A program made the position numbers and the translations under genes. Shown in pieces: positions 32,452-44,400 of a DNA stretch of 64,000 nt (the first letter of the stretch is position 1; each line of letters begins with the position of its first letter). The notes under the pieces were generated by a model. The model did not search any database. It saw only the letters and a list, made by a program, of their open reading frames with translations, and was not told the origin of the DNA. The stretch comes from Methyloversatilis thermotolerans. GTDB lineage: Bacteria > Pseudomonadota > Gammaproteobacteria > Burkholderiales > Rhodocyclaceae. The stretch spans positions 3,423,430 through 3,487,429 of the forward strand of contig NZ_KB889967.1 in the NCBI RefSeq assembly GCF_000372885.1. The letters run 5' to 3'.

Positions 32452-32479
32452 AAAAAGGCCAACCCCGAAGAGTTGGCCT
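32452..32479 (-). terminator. Rho-independent terminator after tRNA-Met
   Basis: On the minus strand AGGCCAAC-TCTTCGGG-GTTGGCCT is an 8-bp stem followed by a T run (TTTTT, then GCTTTTG). It lies 16 bp after the tRNA 3' end. Confidence 0.9.
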
Positions 32480-32495
32480 GAGTGCTTGAATCTAG

Positions 32496-32572
32496 TGGTG
32501 GTGATGGGGGGACTTGAACCCTCGACCTACGGATTATGAATCCGTCGCTCTAACCAGCTGAGCTACATCACC
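32496..32572 (-). tRNA. tRNA-Met (anticodon CAT)
   Basis: 77-nt tRNA on the minus strand. The acceptor stem GGTGATG pairs with CATCACC and is followed by discriminator A and an encoded CCA. The D arm is GCTCAGCTGGTTAGAGC, the anticodon stem-loop ACGGA-TTCATAA-TCCGT has anticodon CAT, and the T arm carries GGGTTCAAGTCCC. It is an elongator form because the acceptor stem is fully paired, unlike initiator tRNA. A tRNA-Ile2 with lysidine-modified CAT cannot be fully excluded from sequence. It has its own promoter and terminator. Confidence 0.95.
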
Positions 32573-32588
32573 ACGCGAAAGGCGGTGG

Positions 32589-32617
32589 ATTTTCGTGGAG
32601 CGGCGGGGACTTGTCAA
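32589..32617 (-). promoter_or_regulatory. Sigma-70 promoter of tRNA-Met
   Basis: On the minus strand TTGACA (32617-32612), a 17-bp spacer and GAAAAT (32594-32589) precede the tRNA 5' end by about 16 bp. Confidence 0.75.
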
Positions 32618-32676
32618 GGACGGCGGTGGCGCCGGACAATTGCGGGCTTGCCCCGAACAACGCTGGAGAGTCCGCG

Positions 32677-33843
32677 ATGCAGCGGGATCTGGAATTCGAT
32701 GTGGTGGTGGTCGGTGCCGGCCTGCCGGGCCTGGCGCTGTGTGCGGCGTTGCGGCGTGCGCAGATTTCGGTGGCCCTGGTCGAGGGCCGCGTGCCGGAAT
32801 GGCCGGTGGGTGGCTGGGATGCGCGGGTCTATGCCTTCAGCCCGGGCAGCGCGCGGTTTCTCGACGGCGTGGGTGCCTGGGCCCACCTCGATCGCTCGCG
32901 GCTGCAACCGATGAAGCGCATCGAGGTGTTCGGTGATCGCGGCGCGCGGCTGGATTTTTCCGCTTTTGACGTGGGGGTGCCGGAACTGGCCTGGATAGGC
33001 GAATCCAGTCTGATCGCGCGCGAACTGTGGGAAGGCGTGAAGCGGCAGGCGAATGTCACGCTGCTGTGCCCGGCGCGGCCGCAGGCGCTGCACGCGAGCG
33101 ATGGCCGCAGCCGGCTCACGCTGGAAGATGGACGGGTGCTGGATGCCGCGCTGGTGGTCGGTGCCGACGGGGTCAATTCCTGGGTCAGGGCGCAGTCCGG
33201 ACTGGATGCACGCTTCACCGACTACCGCGAGCAGGGCGTGGTAGCCAATTTCCGGTGCGAGAAGCCGCACCTGGGCACCGCCTGGCAGTGGTTCCGCAAC
33301 GACGGCGTGCTGGCTTTCCTGCCTCTGCCCGATCAGCACATGTCCATGGTGTGGTCCGCGCCGGAGGCGGTGGCGCACGAACTGCTGCAATATGAGCCGG
33401 CGACACTGGCGGCGCATGTGGCCGCCGCGGGCGAACATGTGCTGGGCCGGCTCGAGCTGGTGACGCCGGCCGCCGGCTTTCCGCTGCGCCTGATGCAGGT
33501 GCCGCAGGTGATCGCGCCCGGGCTGGCGCTGATCGGCGATGCGGCGCACGCCATCCATCCACTGTCCGGCCATGGCGTAAACCTGGGATTCGCCGATGCG
33601 CGCGTGATGGCGGAGGTGATTTCCGGCGTCGACCGGTCGGTGCTGGGCGACGTGCGCGTGCTGCGCCGCTACGAGCGGCGGCGCGCCGAGGAAGTGAAGG
33701 CGATGCAGCTCACCACCCATGCGCTGCACGAACTGTTCCGGCCGCAGTGGCCGGCACTTTCCTGGCTGCGCAATACCGGGCTGAACCTGACGCGCCGGCT
33801 GCCGGTCGTACGCAACGCATTGGTACGCTATGCGCTCGGCTGA
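32677..33843 (+). CDS. UbiH/UbiF/Coq6-family FAD-dependent hydroxylase
   Basis: 388-residue aromatic-ring hydroxylase of ubiquinone biosynthesis type. The FAD-binding GxGxxG is in VVVVGAGLPGLALCAALR, the DG motif is LVVGADGVNSWVR, and the GD motif is LIGDAAHAIHPLSGHGVNLG (ubiquinone hydroxylase signature). The family hydroxylates the quinone ring with NADPH and O2 at the inner membrane. Which ring position it acts on (UbiH, UbiF/Coq7 replacement or UbiM-like) cannot be set from motifs. The ATG at 32677 has GGAG 8 bp before it; the frame opens earlier at 32611 without a site. It is followed by dsbC after 51 bp. Confidence 0.88.
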   Translation: MQRDLEFDVVVVGAGLPGLALCAALRRAQISVALVEGRVPEWPVGGWDARVYAFSPGSARFLDGVGAWAHLDRSRLQPMKRIEVFGDRGARLDFSAFDVGVPELAWIGESSLIARELWEGVKRQANVTLLCPARPQALHASDGRSRLTLEDGRVLDAALVVGADGVNSWVRAQSGLDARFTDYREQGVVANFRCEKPHLGTAWQWFRNDGVLAFLPLPDQHMSMVWSAPEAVAHELLQYEPATLAAHVAAAGEHVLGRLELVTPAAGFPLRLMQVPQVIAPGLALIGDAAHAIHPLSGHGVNLGFADARVMAEVISGVDRSVLGDVRVLRRYERRRAEEVKAMQLTTHALHELFRPQWPALSWLRNTGLNLTRRLPVVRNALVRYALG

Positions 33844-33894
33844 GCCGACCGATTACATCAATGGGTGCCACAGGCACCCCGACGAGGAAAACAC

Positions 33895-34608
33895 ATGTCC
33901 ATCAAGCACACCGCAGCCATCGCCTGCGTTCTCGCCTCTTCGCTGGCCTGGGCCGGTCCGGAGGACACCATCAAGGCCGCGGTCGAAGCCACGCTGGGCG
34001 GCGGCGCCAAGGTCGAGGGGGTGAGCAAGACGCCGTATCTCGGCCTGTACGAGGTGCGTGTCGGCGGCGAGATCATCTACACCGACGAAAAGGCGAACTA
34101 CCTGCTGCTCGGTGAAATCCTCGACGCCAAGACCCGGCAGAACATCACGCAGGCACGTCAGGCGCAGTTGTCGGCAATCAATTTCGCCGAGTTGCCGCTG
34201 GAACTGGCGATCAAGCAGGTGCGCGGCAATGGCAAGCGCGTCATCGCCACCTTCGAGGATCCGAACTGCGGCTATTGCAAGAAGCTGGCGAAGGAACTGC
34301 AGTCGCTCAATGACGTGACCGTCTACACCTTCCTGACGCCGGTGCTGGGCCCGGATTCGCAGAAGAAGTCGGAAGCCATCTGGTGTTCGCTCGACCGGCA
34401 GAAGGCCTGGACCGACTGGATGACCGCCAATGTGGCGCCCGCTGCGCAGCAAGCTTCGTGCGACCTGAGCGGTCTGCAGAAATCCGCGGCGCTCGGCGAG
34501 AAGTACCGGGTGCGCGGCACGCCGACCATATTCCTCAGCAATGGCGAGCGCATACCCGGCTATGTGCCGGTCGCCCAGCTCGACAAGCGCATGAGTGCGG
34601 TGAAGTGA
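33895..34608 (+). CDS. dsbC: Thiol:disulfide interchange protein DsbC
   Basis: 237-residue periplasmic disulfide isomerase. A signal peptide (1-20, ending in LAWA) precedes the N-terminal dimerisation domain (about 21-85, GLYEVRVGGEIIYTDEKANYLLLGEI). The thioredoxin-like domain has the active-site Cys125-Gly-Tyr-Cys128, a second structural Cys pair (IWCS..ASCD) and the cis-proline loop RGTPTIFL. GAGG lies 8 bp before the ATG at 33895. Correct disulfides formed by this enzyme could matter for the Cys-containing secreted protein encoded nearby, which is inference. Confidence 0.95.
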   Translation: MSIKHTAAIACVLASSLAWAGPEDTIKAAVEATLGGGAKVEGVSKTPYLGLYEVRVGGEIIYTDEKANYLLLGEILDAKTRQNITQARQAQLSAINFAELPLELAIKQVRGNGKRVIATFEDPNCGYCKKLAKELQSLNDVTVYTFLTPVLGPDSQKKSEAIWCSLDRQKAWTDWMTANVAPAAQQASCDLSGLQKSAALGEKYRVRGTPTIFLSNGERIPGYVPVAQLDKRMSAVK

Positions 34609-34666
34609 GCTGAGCGACGCGACGCGGGCGGTCCGGCAAGCGGCCTGGCCTGTGCGCCCACGCCGC

Positions 34667-35440
34667 TTACTGGACCGTGCACGATGCGTCGGCGTCGCTG
34701 CCCAGTCCGGTGCTGCCGCCCAGCCCGCCGGCACCCGGGCGCGGCGCCGTGGACGAGGGCAGTGCGCCATCCAGTCCCGGGTTTTCGTTCAGCGACTGTG
34801 GTGCGCTCTTGCTGCCGATGACGATGCCCGATTGACCGACTTCGAAGGTCTTGCTGCCGCCATCGTTCTTCACCTCGATGCTGCCCTCCTCGACATCCAG
34901 CACCAGCGCCGGTTCGCTGCCGCGCTCTTCCTTCGCGTCCTGCAGCGCCTTGATGCAGGCGGGTTCTTCCTTGGTCGTTTCGTCGCACAGCAGCAGGCCG
35001 AACCGGGTGCCGCGTATGCCTATCGTTGCGGTCACCGTACTCGCGCGGTAGCCCTGTCGATTGCGTTTGCCGATCAGCCCGGTCACCGCGCGCAGGCCGC
35101 CCTTGACCAGGCTGTACAGCAGGCTGTCGCTTTCCGGTTTCGCCTCGTCGAAGGCATAGCCGTCGATGCGGATCTGGCTGCGCGGCCGCAGCGCCAGCGT
35201 CGAGCCGTCGCCGAATTCGATGCGCGCCACCGTGGCCTTCTCGGTACTGATCACGTCACCCGAATACACCGCCGAATCGCGCGCAAGGATGCGCGTCTTG
35301 TTGTCCGGGGTCTGCACATACATGGTGCCCGACAGATAGCTCACGCGACCCGCCGCCTGCGACGATGATTGTTGCGCATGGACGCATGTGCCGGACAGCA
35401 GCAGGCCCAGCAGCACAAGCGGAAGGCGGAGCGGACTCAT
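34667..35440 (-). CDS. Exported FecR-domain protein
   Basis: 257-residue periplasmic or surface protein with a signal peptide (1-22, LLGLLLSGTCVHA) and a FecR domain (about 28-200): GRVSYLSGTMYVQTPDNKTR, ARIEFGDGSTLALRPRSQIRID, and ASTVTATIGIRGTRFGLLLC. There is no sigma-factor partner and no N-terminal cytoplasmic anti-sigma domain, so it belongs to the exported FecR-like group. It starts 35 bp after the giant two-partner secretion protein gene, with AGGAG 8 bp before its ATG, and is the last gene of that operon. A role in assembly or anchoring of the giant protein is possible but unproven. Confidence 0.85.
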   Translation of the reverse strand: MSPLRLPLVLLGLLLSGTCVHAQQSSSQAAGRVSYLSGTMYVQTPDNKTRILARDSAVYSGDVISTEKATVARIEFGDGSTLALRPRSQIRIDGYAFDEAKPESDSLLYSLVKGGLRAVTGLIGKRNRQGYRASTVTATIGIRGTRFGLLLCDETTKEEPACIKALQDAKEERGSEPALVLDVEEGSIEVKNDGGSKTFEVGQSGIVIGSKSAPQSLNENPGLDGALPSSTAPRPGAGGLGGSTGLGSDADASCTVQ

Positions 35441-35475
35441 GAGGTTCTCCTGGGTAAGGTTGCCATGCGCTGGGC

Positions 35476-38400
35476 TCAGCGGCACTGCAGCCGGCTGGCG
35501 CGGAAGTCGCGCAACGGCTGATCCGGCTGCGGACCAGCCGCGGTGGCAATGCTGCCGACGGCTTCCACCGTGTCGGCGACGTTGAGCGTCGGCACGCGCG
35601 GCGTGGCCGGCGGCGTCGGCGGATCGATGCGCGGTGGCTTGAACACTTCGGGCAGCAGCGGGGGTACGACGGTGATCGGCGTCGTACCGGGATCGACCGG
35701 CGCGGGCTCGACCGGTGCTTCGCCACCACAGTTGCTCACGCAGGCCGGATGCAGCAGCACCAGCACATTCGCCGAGCGGCCCAGCTCGTCGCCGCTGGCC
35801 GCCTGCAGTACCAGTGCGCCGGCGGCGATGTCGGAAGCACTTACCAGTTCGCGGCTTTCGCCCTGCACCGGTTGCACGTTACCGAGGCGCGTGATGGCCA
35901 GCACACCATCGAGCAGCGTGCCGCCATCGCGCACCACGATGCGGTCCTGCGACGACGCGGCCAGGTCGAATTCCATGCGGCCGGCGCCGGTCTGGGTGAG
36001 CGAACCTTCTATCGTGAGCGTGCCGATGCCGGCCGCGCCACCCGGTCTGAGCACACCGGCATTCACCACCTCGCCGTACAGGGTTCCGCCGCCGTCGATG
36101 ATGCCGCTGCTGTCCAGCGTGCCGGTGTGCAATAGCGCCGCACCCGACGCGAGCGTGATGCGGCCGGCATTGCCGCGGGACAGCGCGAGCGCAAGCAATC
36201 CTTCGCGCACATCCAGCGTACCGGCGCCGGTGTTGTCGACGAGCGCGCCATCGGCGAAGCGCGTGCCGCCGCTGCCGGTCTTGATGACCAGGCCGCGATT
36301 GATGAGCACGGTGCCGCTGCCCTCCACGCTGCTGTCGCCGACCAGGGTGACCACACCGCTGTTGTCGATCAGGCTGCCATCGAGCATCTGCAGGCCGTCC
36401 GCTGCCGCGGCGGCCGCGGCCAGACCTTGGGCGACCTCCGCGCTGCCGCCGGTTTCTATCGTCAGGCTGCCGCCGTTCTGCACCCGCACATCGGACAGCA
36501 CATGGCCGCCGGACGCGCCGCCTATCCGGAACTCGCCACCTTCGCCTATCGCCAGCCGGCCGCCTTCGATGCGCCCGGCGCCGTTCCAGTCCATGCGCCC
36601 GAACACATTCATCTGGTGACCGTCGACCAGTGCCAGCGTGGCGCCGCCGCCCAGCACGAGGTCGCCGCCGACGACCGAAGGCTGACTGGCGAGGTTCAAA
36701 GTCGGGTCGGCGTTGCCCAGCGCAAGCGTCGCGTCACTCAATGTGAGCCGGTTGCCGGCGCCGATGTGCAGGCCGGCGATCTGGTGGCTGCCGCTGCTCA
36801 GCGTCACCTGCGCGCCGCCGGCGAAATCGATGAACACCAGATCGGTCAGGCCGGGCAGCACATCGCTGCTCCAGTTGGCGGCATCCAGCCAGCTCAGCGT
36901 GCCGGCACCGCCATCCCAGCAGATGCCGCCGCACTGCACCGGCTGGTAGCGCAGTTTGAGGCTGCCGGTGCTGCTGGCCGTGGTGTAGCCCTCCGGCAAT
37001 GTCGTGGTCTGGAAGCCGCCGCTCACGCCGCCGGATGCGGTGACGATGTCGGCATCCAGCGGCACGCGGTCGTAGCCGCTGTCCTCGACCACCTGCAGCG
37101 CGCCGGACAGCGTGGTGCTGCCAGCGGTGCGCAGCAGGCCGGCGCCGTCGTCATCGACATGCGTGATGAGTACACCGCCGGCGGACTGGCTGAAGCTGCC
37201 GCCGAGCTGCAGCGTGCCGTCGACCAGTTCCAGCGTGCCGCTGTTCAGGATGTCCGCATCGAGCAGCGTGCTGGCGTCGTTCCGCTTTACCAGCAGGCCG
37301 TCGCCGGTGTTGTCTATCGTGAGCGTGCCGGTTGGCGTCCACGCCACATCGGCCAGGTCCGCCAGCGCGGTGGTGTCGCTGCCGAGGTTCAGGGTGCCGT
37401 GATTGGTGATGCGGTTCGCAAGATTCAAATGCACATTGCTCACCAGCGTGAGCGTGCCGTCGTTGACGATGTGCAGGCCGGACAGATCGGCGTACTGAGC
37501 GCCGCCGAAGCTGAGGTCGGCGCCCTCTGCGACGGTGAGCAGACGCTGGCCTTCCGGCGGCAGCGCGTACAGCGGGCCGCCGGCAATGTCGTAGCCGCTG
37601 ATCAGGCCGCTGGCGATGACGCCATCGCTCACGGTCGAACCGCTGCCGGTCAGCGTGAGCGTGCCCAGGCCACCCAGGCTGGTGTATTGACCGCCGGTCC
37701 AGCCCATGTCGAGCCGGCTCAGGCGGGTGGCTCCGTTGAAGTTCACGATGCCGCCGCGCAGCACCAGAGGCTGGATGAACTGCAGTGCCGGCGCGAAATC
37801 GACCCGCCCGTCGGTGACACGGGTGTGCCCGGTCGCCGCGATGCCGTAGCCACCATTCACGACAAGCTGCGCACCGGCGAACTCGACCGTGCCGGCGCCG
37901 CTCACGTCGCTGCCTGCGGCCAGCGTGCGCTGGCCGGCGCCGAAGGCCAGCGTTGCACCCGAGGCGACGGCATACACCCCGCTGTCGCCGTCGCCGCCCG
38001 AGACACGGATGTCCAGACGACCGGCATTCACCTGCACGACGCCGTGGTTGTCGAAGCGGTAATCGCCTTCCATGCGCTGTTCGTTCGCGCCGTTCTTGAT
38101 CACCGTGCCGAAGTTCTCGAAGCGCGAGTCGCTGCCGCTGTGGCTGCCCACGGCCAGGGCATTGCCGCCGCTGATGTCGAGGATGCCGGTCGCCGCGTTG
38201 ATCAGCGCGCCGCCATCGCCGTCGCTGGTATCGTAGAAATGCAGCAGCGCGCCGTCGACCAGGTCGATGCGGCCGCTGTTGTGCCAGACCACACTGATGC
38301 CGAAGCCCTGGCCGCCACCGCCCGTGGCCGTGGTGTGCCCGGCGGTGGTGAAGCGTCCGCCGCCGTCGATATCGGCACGGTCGCGCCAGTCGAATTCGCC

Positions 38401-41400
38401 GGTAACGGTGACTTCGCCATGGCTGCGCAGCGTGACGTTCTCGCCACCGGACAGCGTCAGCCTGTCCATCGTCACGACGCCATCGAACTGGCTGAAGCCA
38501 CCGCTTTGCTGCAGGTGGGCGAAGCTGGCCGGACCGGCCACGGCGAGCGTGCCGCCGGTGAGCAGCACATCGCCCTGCAGCGACGAGGCGAGGCTGGCGT
38601 TGGTGCCGCCGGTGAGCGTGAGTGTTCCGCCAGCTATCGTCAGCGTGCTGCCGGTCGCTGTGTTGAGCGCCGCAATGCGCTGGTCGCCGCTGGACAGCAG
38701 CACCGAGGCGCCGCCATCCAGCGCGATGAATACCAGATCGTTCACGCCGGGCAGCACATCGCCGGTCCAGTTCGCGGCATCGGTCCACAGGTTGGTGCCG
38801 GCGCCACCGTCCCAGCAGATGCCACCGCACTGCACGCGGGCGAAGCTCACGCGCGCGGCATCCGCCGTGTAGCGCAGGCTGTAGTCGGCACCCGGCAGGC
38901 GGGTCGAGGTGAAGCGCCCGCTCACGCCTTCGCCCGCGCTCACCACATCGACCTGCAGGTTGGTGGTGGCCGTGCCCGGCGATTCCGACACTTCGAGATG
39001 TCCGGACAGGCTGGCGCTGCCGCTCACTGCCAGGCGATCGGACTGGCCGGTGGCATTGCCGCCGACCGTCACCACGAGCTGGCCGTCATCGCCCTGCACA
39101 TAGTGACCCGATACCGTCAGCGTGCCGGTGACATGAACACCGGATTCCGTGTCGCCGACCTGCAGCGTGCCCTGGTTGATCAGCGTGCCATTGCTGCCGA
39201 CGTCCAGGGTGCCGAAGCCCTGCATCGTGCTGCCGGCATTCACGGTGAAGCCGCCGGTGCGGCGCAGCGTCGCGCCGCGGTCGATGAAGGTGTGACCGGC
39301 GTGGCTGAAGCTGCCGCCGATTTCCAGCGTGGCGCCGGCGATGATGTCGATCTCGCCGGTGTGGGTGAAACTGCCGCCACCGGGCGCATTGGCGTAGCCG
39401 ATGCCGAAGCGCAGGCTGCCGCTGCCGACCTCGATGCGGCCCGCGTTGCTCACCAGCGCGTAATTCGCGGTGCCGCCCGGTATGCCCAGCGTGCCTATGC
39501 TGGTTTCGCCGCCGCCGTCCTTGCGGATGAGACCGCCGGCCAGATTGTTCAGCGTGAGCGTACCGGTGCCGACCGAGCGGTCGCCCATCGAGAAATTGCC
39601 CGCTATCGCGAAGCGCCCGGCGTTGTCCAGCCGCGCATTGCCGACGATGTCGACATGACCTTCCTGCCAGTCCAGCGTGCCCAGATTGGTGAGCGAACCG
39701 GCGCCGAAGCGCTTGTAGCTGCCGCTCTGCACGTCGTCGCTGCCGGTGGTGCGCAAGGTGAGCGTTGCCGCCTCGGCGATGCGCAGATGGCCGGTCAGCG
39801 TACCGCGCAACCATTCGCCCGCGCCGGTCAGCGTGAGGGAAGCCGGGCCGGTCAGCGTGCCGCCGGTCCACGTGAAGGCATTCGTGGCGGAATCGGCATT
39901 CACCGTGACGCTGCCGCCGGATTGCGCGATCGACCCGGCGAGCAGACCCGCCTGCAGCACGACCTGGGCGCTGCCGGCGATCTCCAGATGCGGGATTGCT
40001 GCAGCGGACTGCACGGTGAAGCGCGCGTTGTCCTGCACCCGTACCGTGTAGTCAGCCCCCGCGACGACCGCTGCAGTGCTGGCGGTCGTACCGACCGCGT
40101 TGCCGATGAACTCCAGCCGGCCCGCCCCGCCGAGCTGGCCGGTGCTGTCCAGATGGTAGCTGGCGCTGCCACCATAGCGCGCGGTGGCTTCTGCCGCGTA
40201 ATCGACCGCGCCGGCCACGGTACTGCCGCCGGTCAGCGTCAGCACGCCGCCCAGGTGACGCAGCACGGCCCCCTGGCGGACTTCGGTGAAGCGCGAACTG
40301 CTGCTGTCGTCGCCGTCGTAATCCAGGCGGGCGCCGGCATCGAGCACCATGCGTCCGCTGCCTGTCATGCTGCCGCCGGTCCAGCTCGAGCCGTTGCCGG
40401 TGAGCGTGATCGTGGCGCTGCCGGCCAGCGTGCCGGCGCTCAGGAGCAGCCGCTGCAGGGTGGTCGCGGTATCGGCGATCAGTGTGCCGCCGGCAAGCAG
40501 CACGTCGCCGGCGAGCGAGGAGGTGGCCAGCCCCTGGGCGCCGCCGGTGAACCGCAGCGTGCCGCCGCTCAGCAACAGCGTGTTGCCGGCCAGCGTGGTG
40601 AGCGCGGCGATGCTGTGGTCACCGGAGGACAGTTCCACCGTGACGCCGCCATCGAGCGCGATGAACACCAGGTCATTCACACCCGGCAGCACGTCGCCGG
40701 TCCAGTTCGCCGCATCGAGCCAGCTCAGCGTGCCGGCGCCACCGTCCCAGCAGATGCCGGCGCACTGGATGCCGGTGTAATTCAGGATGAACTGCTGCGT
40801 GCTGCTCGACACATTGAAACCATCGGGCAGTGATTGCGTGCGGAACTGTCCGCTGACCGCCGACGCGCTGACGAAGGGCGTACTGCCATTCACCGGCGTG
40901 TAACCGTCCAGCATGCTCACCACCAGGGCGCCATCGATCGCCGCCGTGCGGTCGACCAACAGCGCATCGGTGCCGCTTGCGCCGCGCTCGACCAGCAGAC
41001 TGCCATCGGAGGCCTGCGTGAACACGCCGGCGATGCGCAGCGTGCCGGTAGCGCCCGCGCCGCCCGGCGCCACGATGCCGCGATTGAGCAGGCCGGTGCC
41101 GCCCACGGTGAGCGTGCCGAAACCGGATATGGTGCCGGTATTGGTGAGCGCACTGTTCTGGGTCGAGAATCCGGTGCCGTTCAACAGGTGCAGCGTGCCC
41201 GCGTTGGCCGAGAAGCCATCGGCCAGGATGGATCCCTGGGCGACCGTGAATTGCCCGTTGTTCACCAGCCGCGTCGGCTGCCAGAAACTGAACCGGCCGC
41301 TGCCCTGCTTGACCAGCGTGCCGTCATTGACGAAGCGGCCGGCGGTACCGCTGTACCAGGTGCCGGCGCCGCTGCCGCTGCCGCTGTCGAGATAGAACAG

Positions 41401-44400
41401 CGCGCCGTCGGCATTGATGAAGTCCGCGCCATCGCTCAGCATCAGGTAGCCGGAACTCTTGTACAGCGCGCTGCCGCCGGACGCGTTGGTGTGACGCAGC
41501 GAGCGACCGGCCAGTCCGAAGCTGCCGTTGCCGCTGATCTGCAGCACGCCGCTCACCGTGAGGGTGCCGCTGCCGGTCACATTGCCGCCGGTCCACTCGT
41601 AGCGTCCGGACAGTTCGTTGCTGCCGTTGCCGGCCAGACTGCCGCCGCTCTGGCGCACGATGCCGGCGAGGTTCACGCCGTCGTCCAGCGTCAGCGTGCC
41701 GCCGCTGATCTGCAGCACACCGGCGCCGGACACGACGACGCCGGCCAGCGCGCGACTGGCGCCGCCGGTGATGTCCATTGTCCCGGCATCCGCGATCTCG
41801 ATCTGGCCACCGAGCTGATGTTCGGTCTGGCTGCCGGTCAGCGTGATGCGTCCGGCATCCACCCGCAGGCGACCGCTCTGCGCGAGCGCGACCTGTCCGG
41901 ATGCGCCGAAATCCAGGCGGCCGCTGCCGGTCTTGATCAGCGTGCCGGTATTGACGAAGCGACCCGCCGCGCCGCTGTCCTGGTCGATGTACTGCACGCC
42001 GCTGCCCGCCACGTCGAACGTGAGCGTGCCGCCGTTGCGGAACTCGCTGCCCTCGTCGAGTACCAGACTGCGCTGGATGGTCGCGGCGATGCGGCTGTCA
42101 CCACTCGCGTTGCGGTGATCGAACACGGTGCCGCCGCGCAGGTAGACCGGGTTGCTGCCGGTCTGGCTCAGCACGCCGCGCTGCTGCAGCGTGCCTCCGC
42201 CGGTGATGACGCCGCCGGTCCAGCCGAAATCGCCGTCGACCGAAACGCTGCTTCCGGTGTCCACCCGCAACGTACCGGACGACATTTCGAGCCGGCTGCC
42301 GATGGCCGATGCATTGCCGAGTACCAGTGTGCCGCCGGCGAGCGTGAGCACACCGTCTCCGGTCGCGGTAAAGCCGCTCAGCGTGCTCGAGGTGCCGGCC
42401 CGCACCAGCACACGCGCATCGCCGGCGATGCCGAGCTGGGCCAGCGTGATGTTGCTGCCGCCCAGATCGACCTGGCCCGCACGAATGTCGAAACTGCCGA
42501 TCTGGCTGAACGCAAGATTGCCGTAGCTGCCGAAATCGAGCCGGCCTGCGCCGGTCTTGATCAGCGTGCCGGTGTTTTCGAACAGGCCGGCGCTGCCGCT
42601 GTCCTGATCGATGTACAGGATGTTTTCAGCATTCGCTGACTCCAGCGTGAGCGTGCCGGTGTTGCGGAAGATGGCGCCGTTCTCGATGTTGAAGCCGCTG
42701 CTGGAGCTGTTGCTGATGCGGCTGTCGCCCGAGTCGTTCGTGTGCGCCAGCGTCAGCCCGTCGCGCAGATAGACGGTGTTGTTGCCGCTCTGCTCGAAGC
42801 GACCGGCCACGGTCAGCGTGCCGGCGTTTGCCGCGTCGGCGGCGCGCAGCGAGCCGCCGGTCCAGGTGAAGCGGCCATTCAGCGCCGCCGAGCCGGCGAG
42901 CACCAGGTTGCCATTGGACAGCAGGTAGTCGGTGTCGATGCGGGCGCCCTGTGCCAGCGTGAGCGTGCCCGCGGACTGCTGGATCCGGCCGGCGCCGGTG
43001 AAGCGCGCTGTCTCGCCCGCGCTTGCAGCGGCGCTGCCGGAAAGTTGCAGCGCGGTGTCGGCCGCGAGCGTGGTGCGGCCATTGAATTCGTTGCCGGCTC
43101 CGGTCAGCGCGACGCTGCCTTCGCGGATGTCCAGCACGCCGTCCTGCTGCAACCGGGTCGGGCTGTACACCGACAGCGTGCCGGACCCGCTCTTGATCAG
43201 CGTGCCCTGATTGTTCAGCGTGCCGCCACTGCCGCCGGTGTAATAGGTGCCGAAGCTGCCGCCGCCGGTGTCCACCGTCAGCACGGCGCCGGCTTCGTTG
43301 ATCAGTTGCGCCTCGCTGCCGGTCAGGTAGAAGTAGCCGCCGGTCTTGGCGATGCGGCTGTCGCCGCTGGTGTTGGCATGGGCGAGCACCGTGTTGTCCA
43401 GGCCGAACGACGCGTTGCCGCCGCCCACGGTCAGTACACCGCCGACCGCGAGGCGACCGCCGCCGGCTATCGTGCCGCCAGTCCATTCAAGTCTGCCGCT
43501 GCTGTCGGTGCTGCCGGCGACATTCAGCGTGCCGCCACTGAGCGCGATGTCCGAGGCCAGCGTGGCGAGGTTGAGGTTGAGCGTGCCGGACACGAGTTCG
43601 ATGCGCGTCTGACCCTGGTCCGCGTTGAGATTGGCGGTATGACCGGCGACGCGCAGCAGCGAGGAGGGCAGCAGCAGGGCGGCGTCGTAATTCACCGTGC
43701 CGCCGCTGATGGCGATGGCGTCGAAGGCCAGGCCCGCACCGGCGAAGGTGGAGGTGCCGTTGTACTGCAGGAAGCTGCCGATATGGCCGTCGCCACGCAC
43801 CGTGAAGCGCGCGGAGCTGCCATTCAGTGTCACCGTGGCGAGGTCGACCGGTGTGAGTGCGGTGAGCTGGCCGCTGCCGCTCAGCGTGAGGTTGCCGGCG
43901 ATCTCCAGTTCGTTGGTCACGGTCAGCGAACCGCCAGTGATGCTCAGATGCTCCTGCGATATGAGCTCCGCCACCGTCCAGTTGCCGGATGACACGGTGA
44001 CCGTCGGCGTATAGCCGATGCGGTCGATCAGCACCGTCATTGCTTCGCCATTCGGCGCGACGCCGAGCGACCAGTTGGTGCCGGTGGCCCAGTCGCCGCT
44101 GGAATTGGATATCCACTCGTTCACCTGCCCGTCCAGCGCGTCGCCGCGCGCGATGAGGAAGGTGCCGACACCATAGAAGCTGCCGTAGCCATAGCCGGTC
44201 GGGGTATCCAGGCTGGCGAACGCGCTGCCGCTGGCGCGGACGTTGTAGCGGATGAGCGGGAAGGCTTCGCTGCTGTCCGGCTCGAAGCCATCGACATGGC
44301 GCACGAGCAGGCGGCCGCCAAAGGCCAGCGTGCCATCGACATCGAGCGCGCCATGCCCGCTGCCGCGATCGAGGCCGCCGATATCCATGCTCAGCGTGCC

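Noticed and set aside
32496-32572. tRNA-Ile2 (CAT, lysidine-modified) instead of tRNA-Met
   Set aside because: Not excluded outright, but the single CAT tRNA has an ordinary elongator-Met layout; a covariance model with all CAT tRNAs of the genome would decide.
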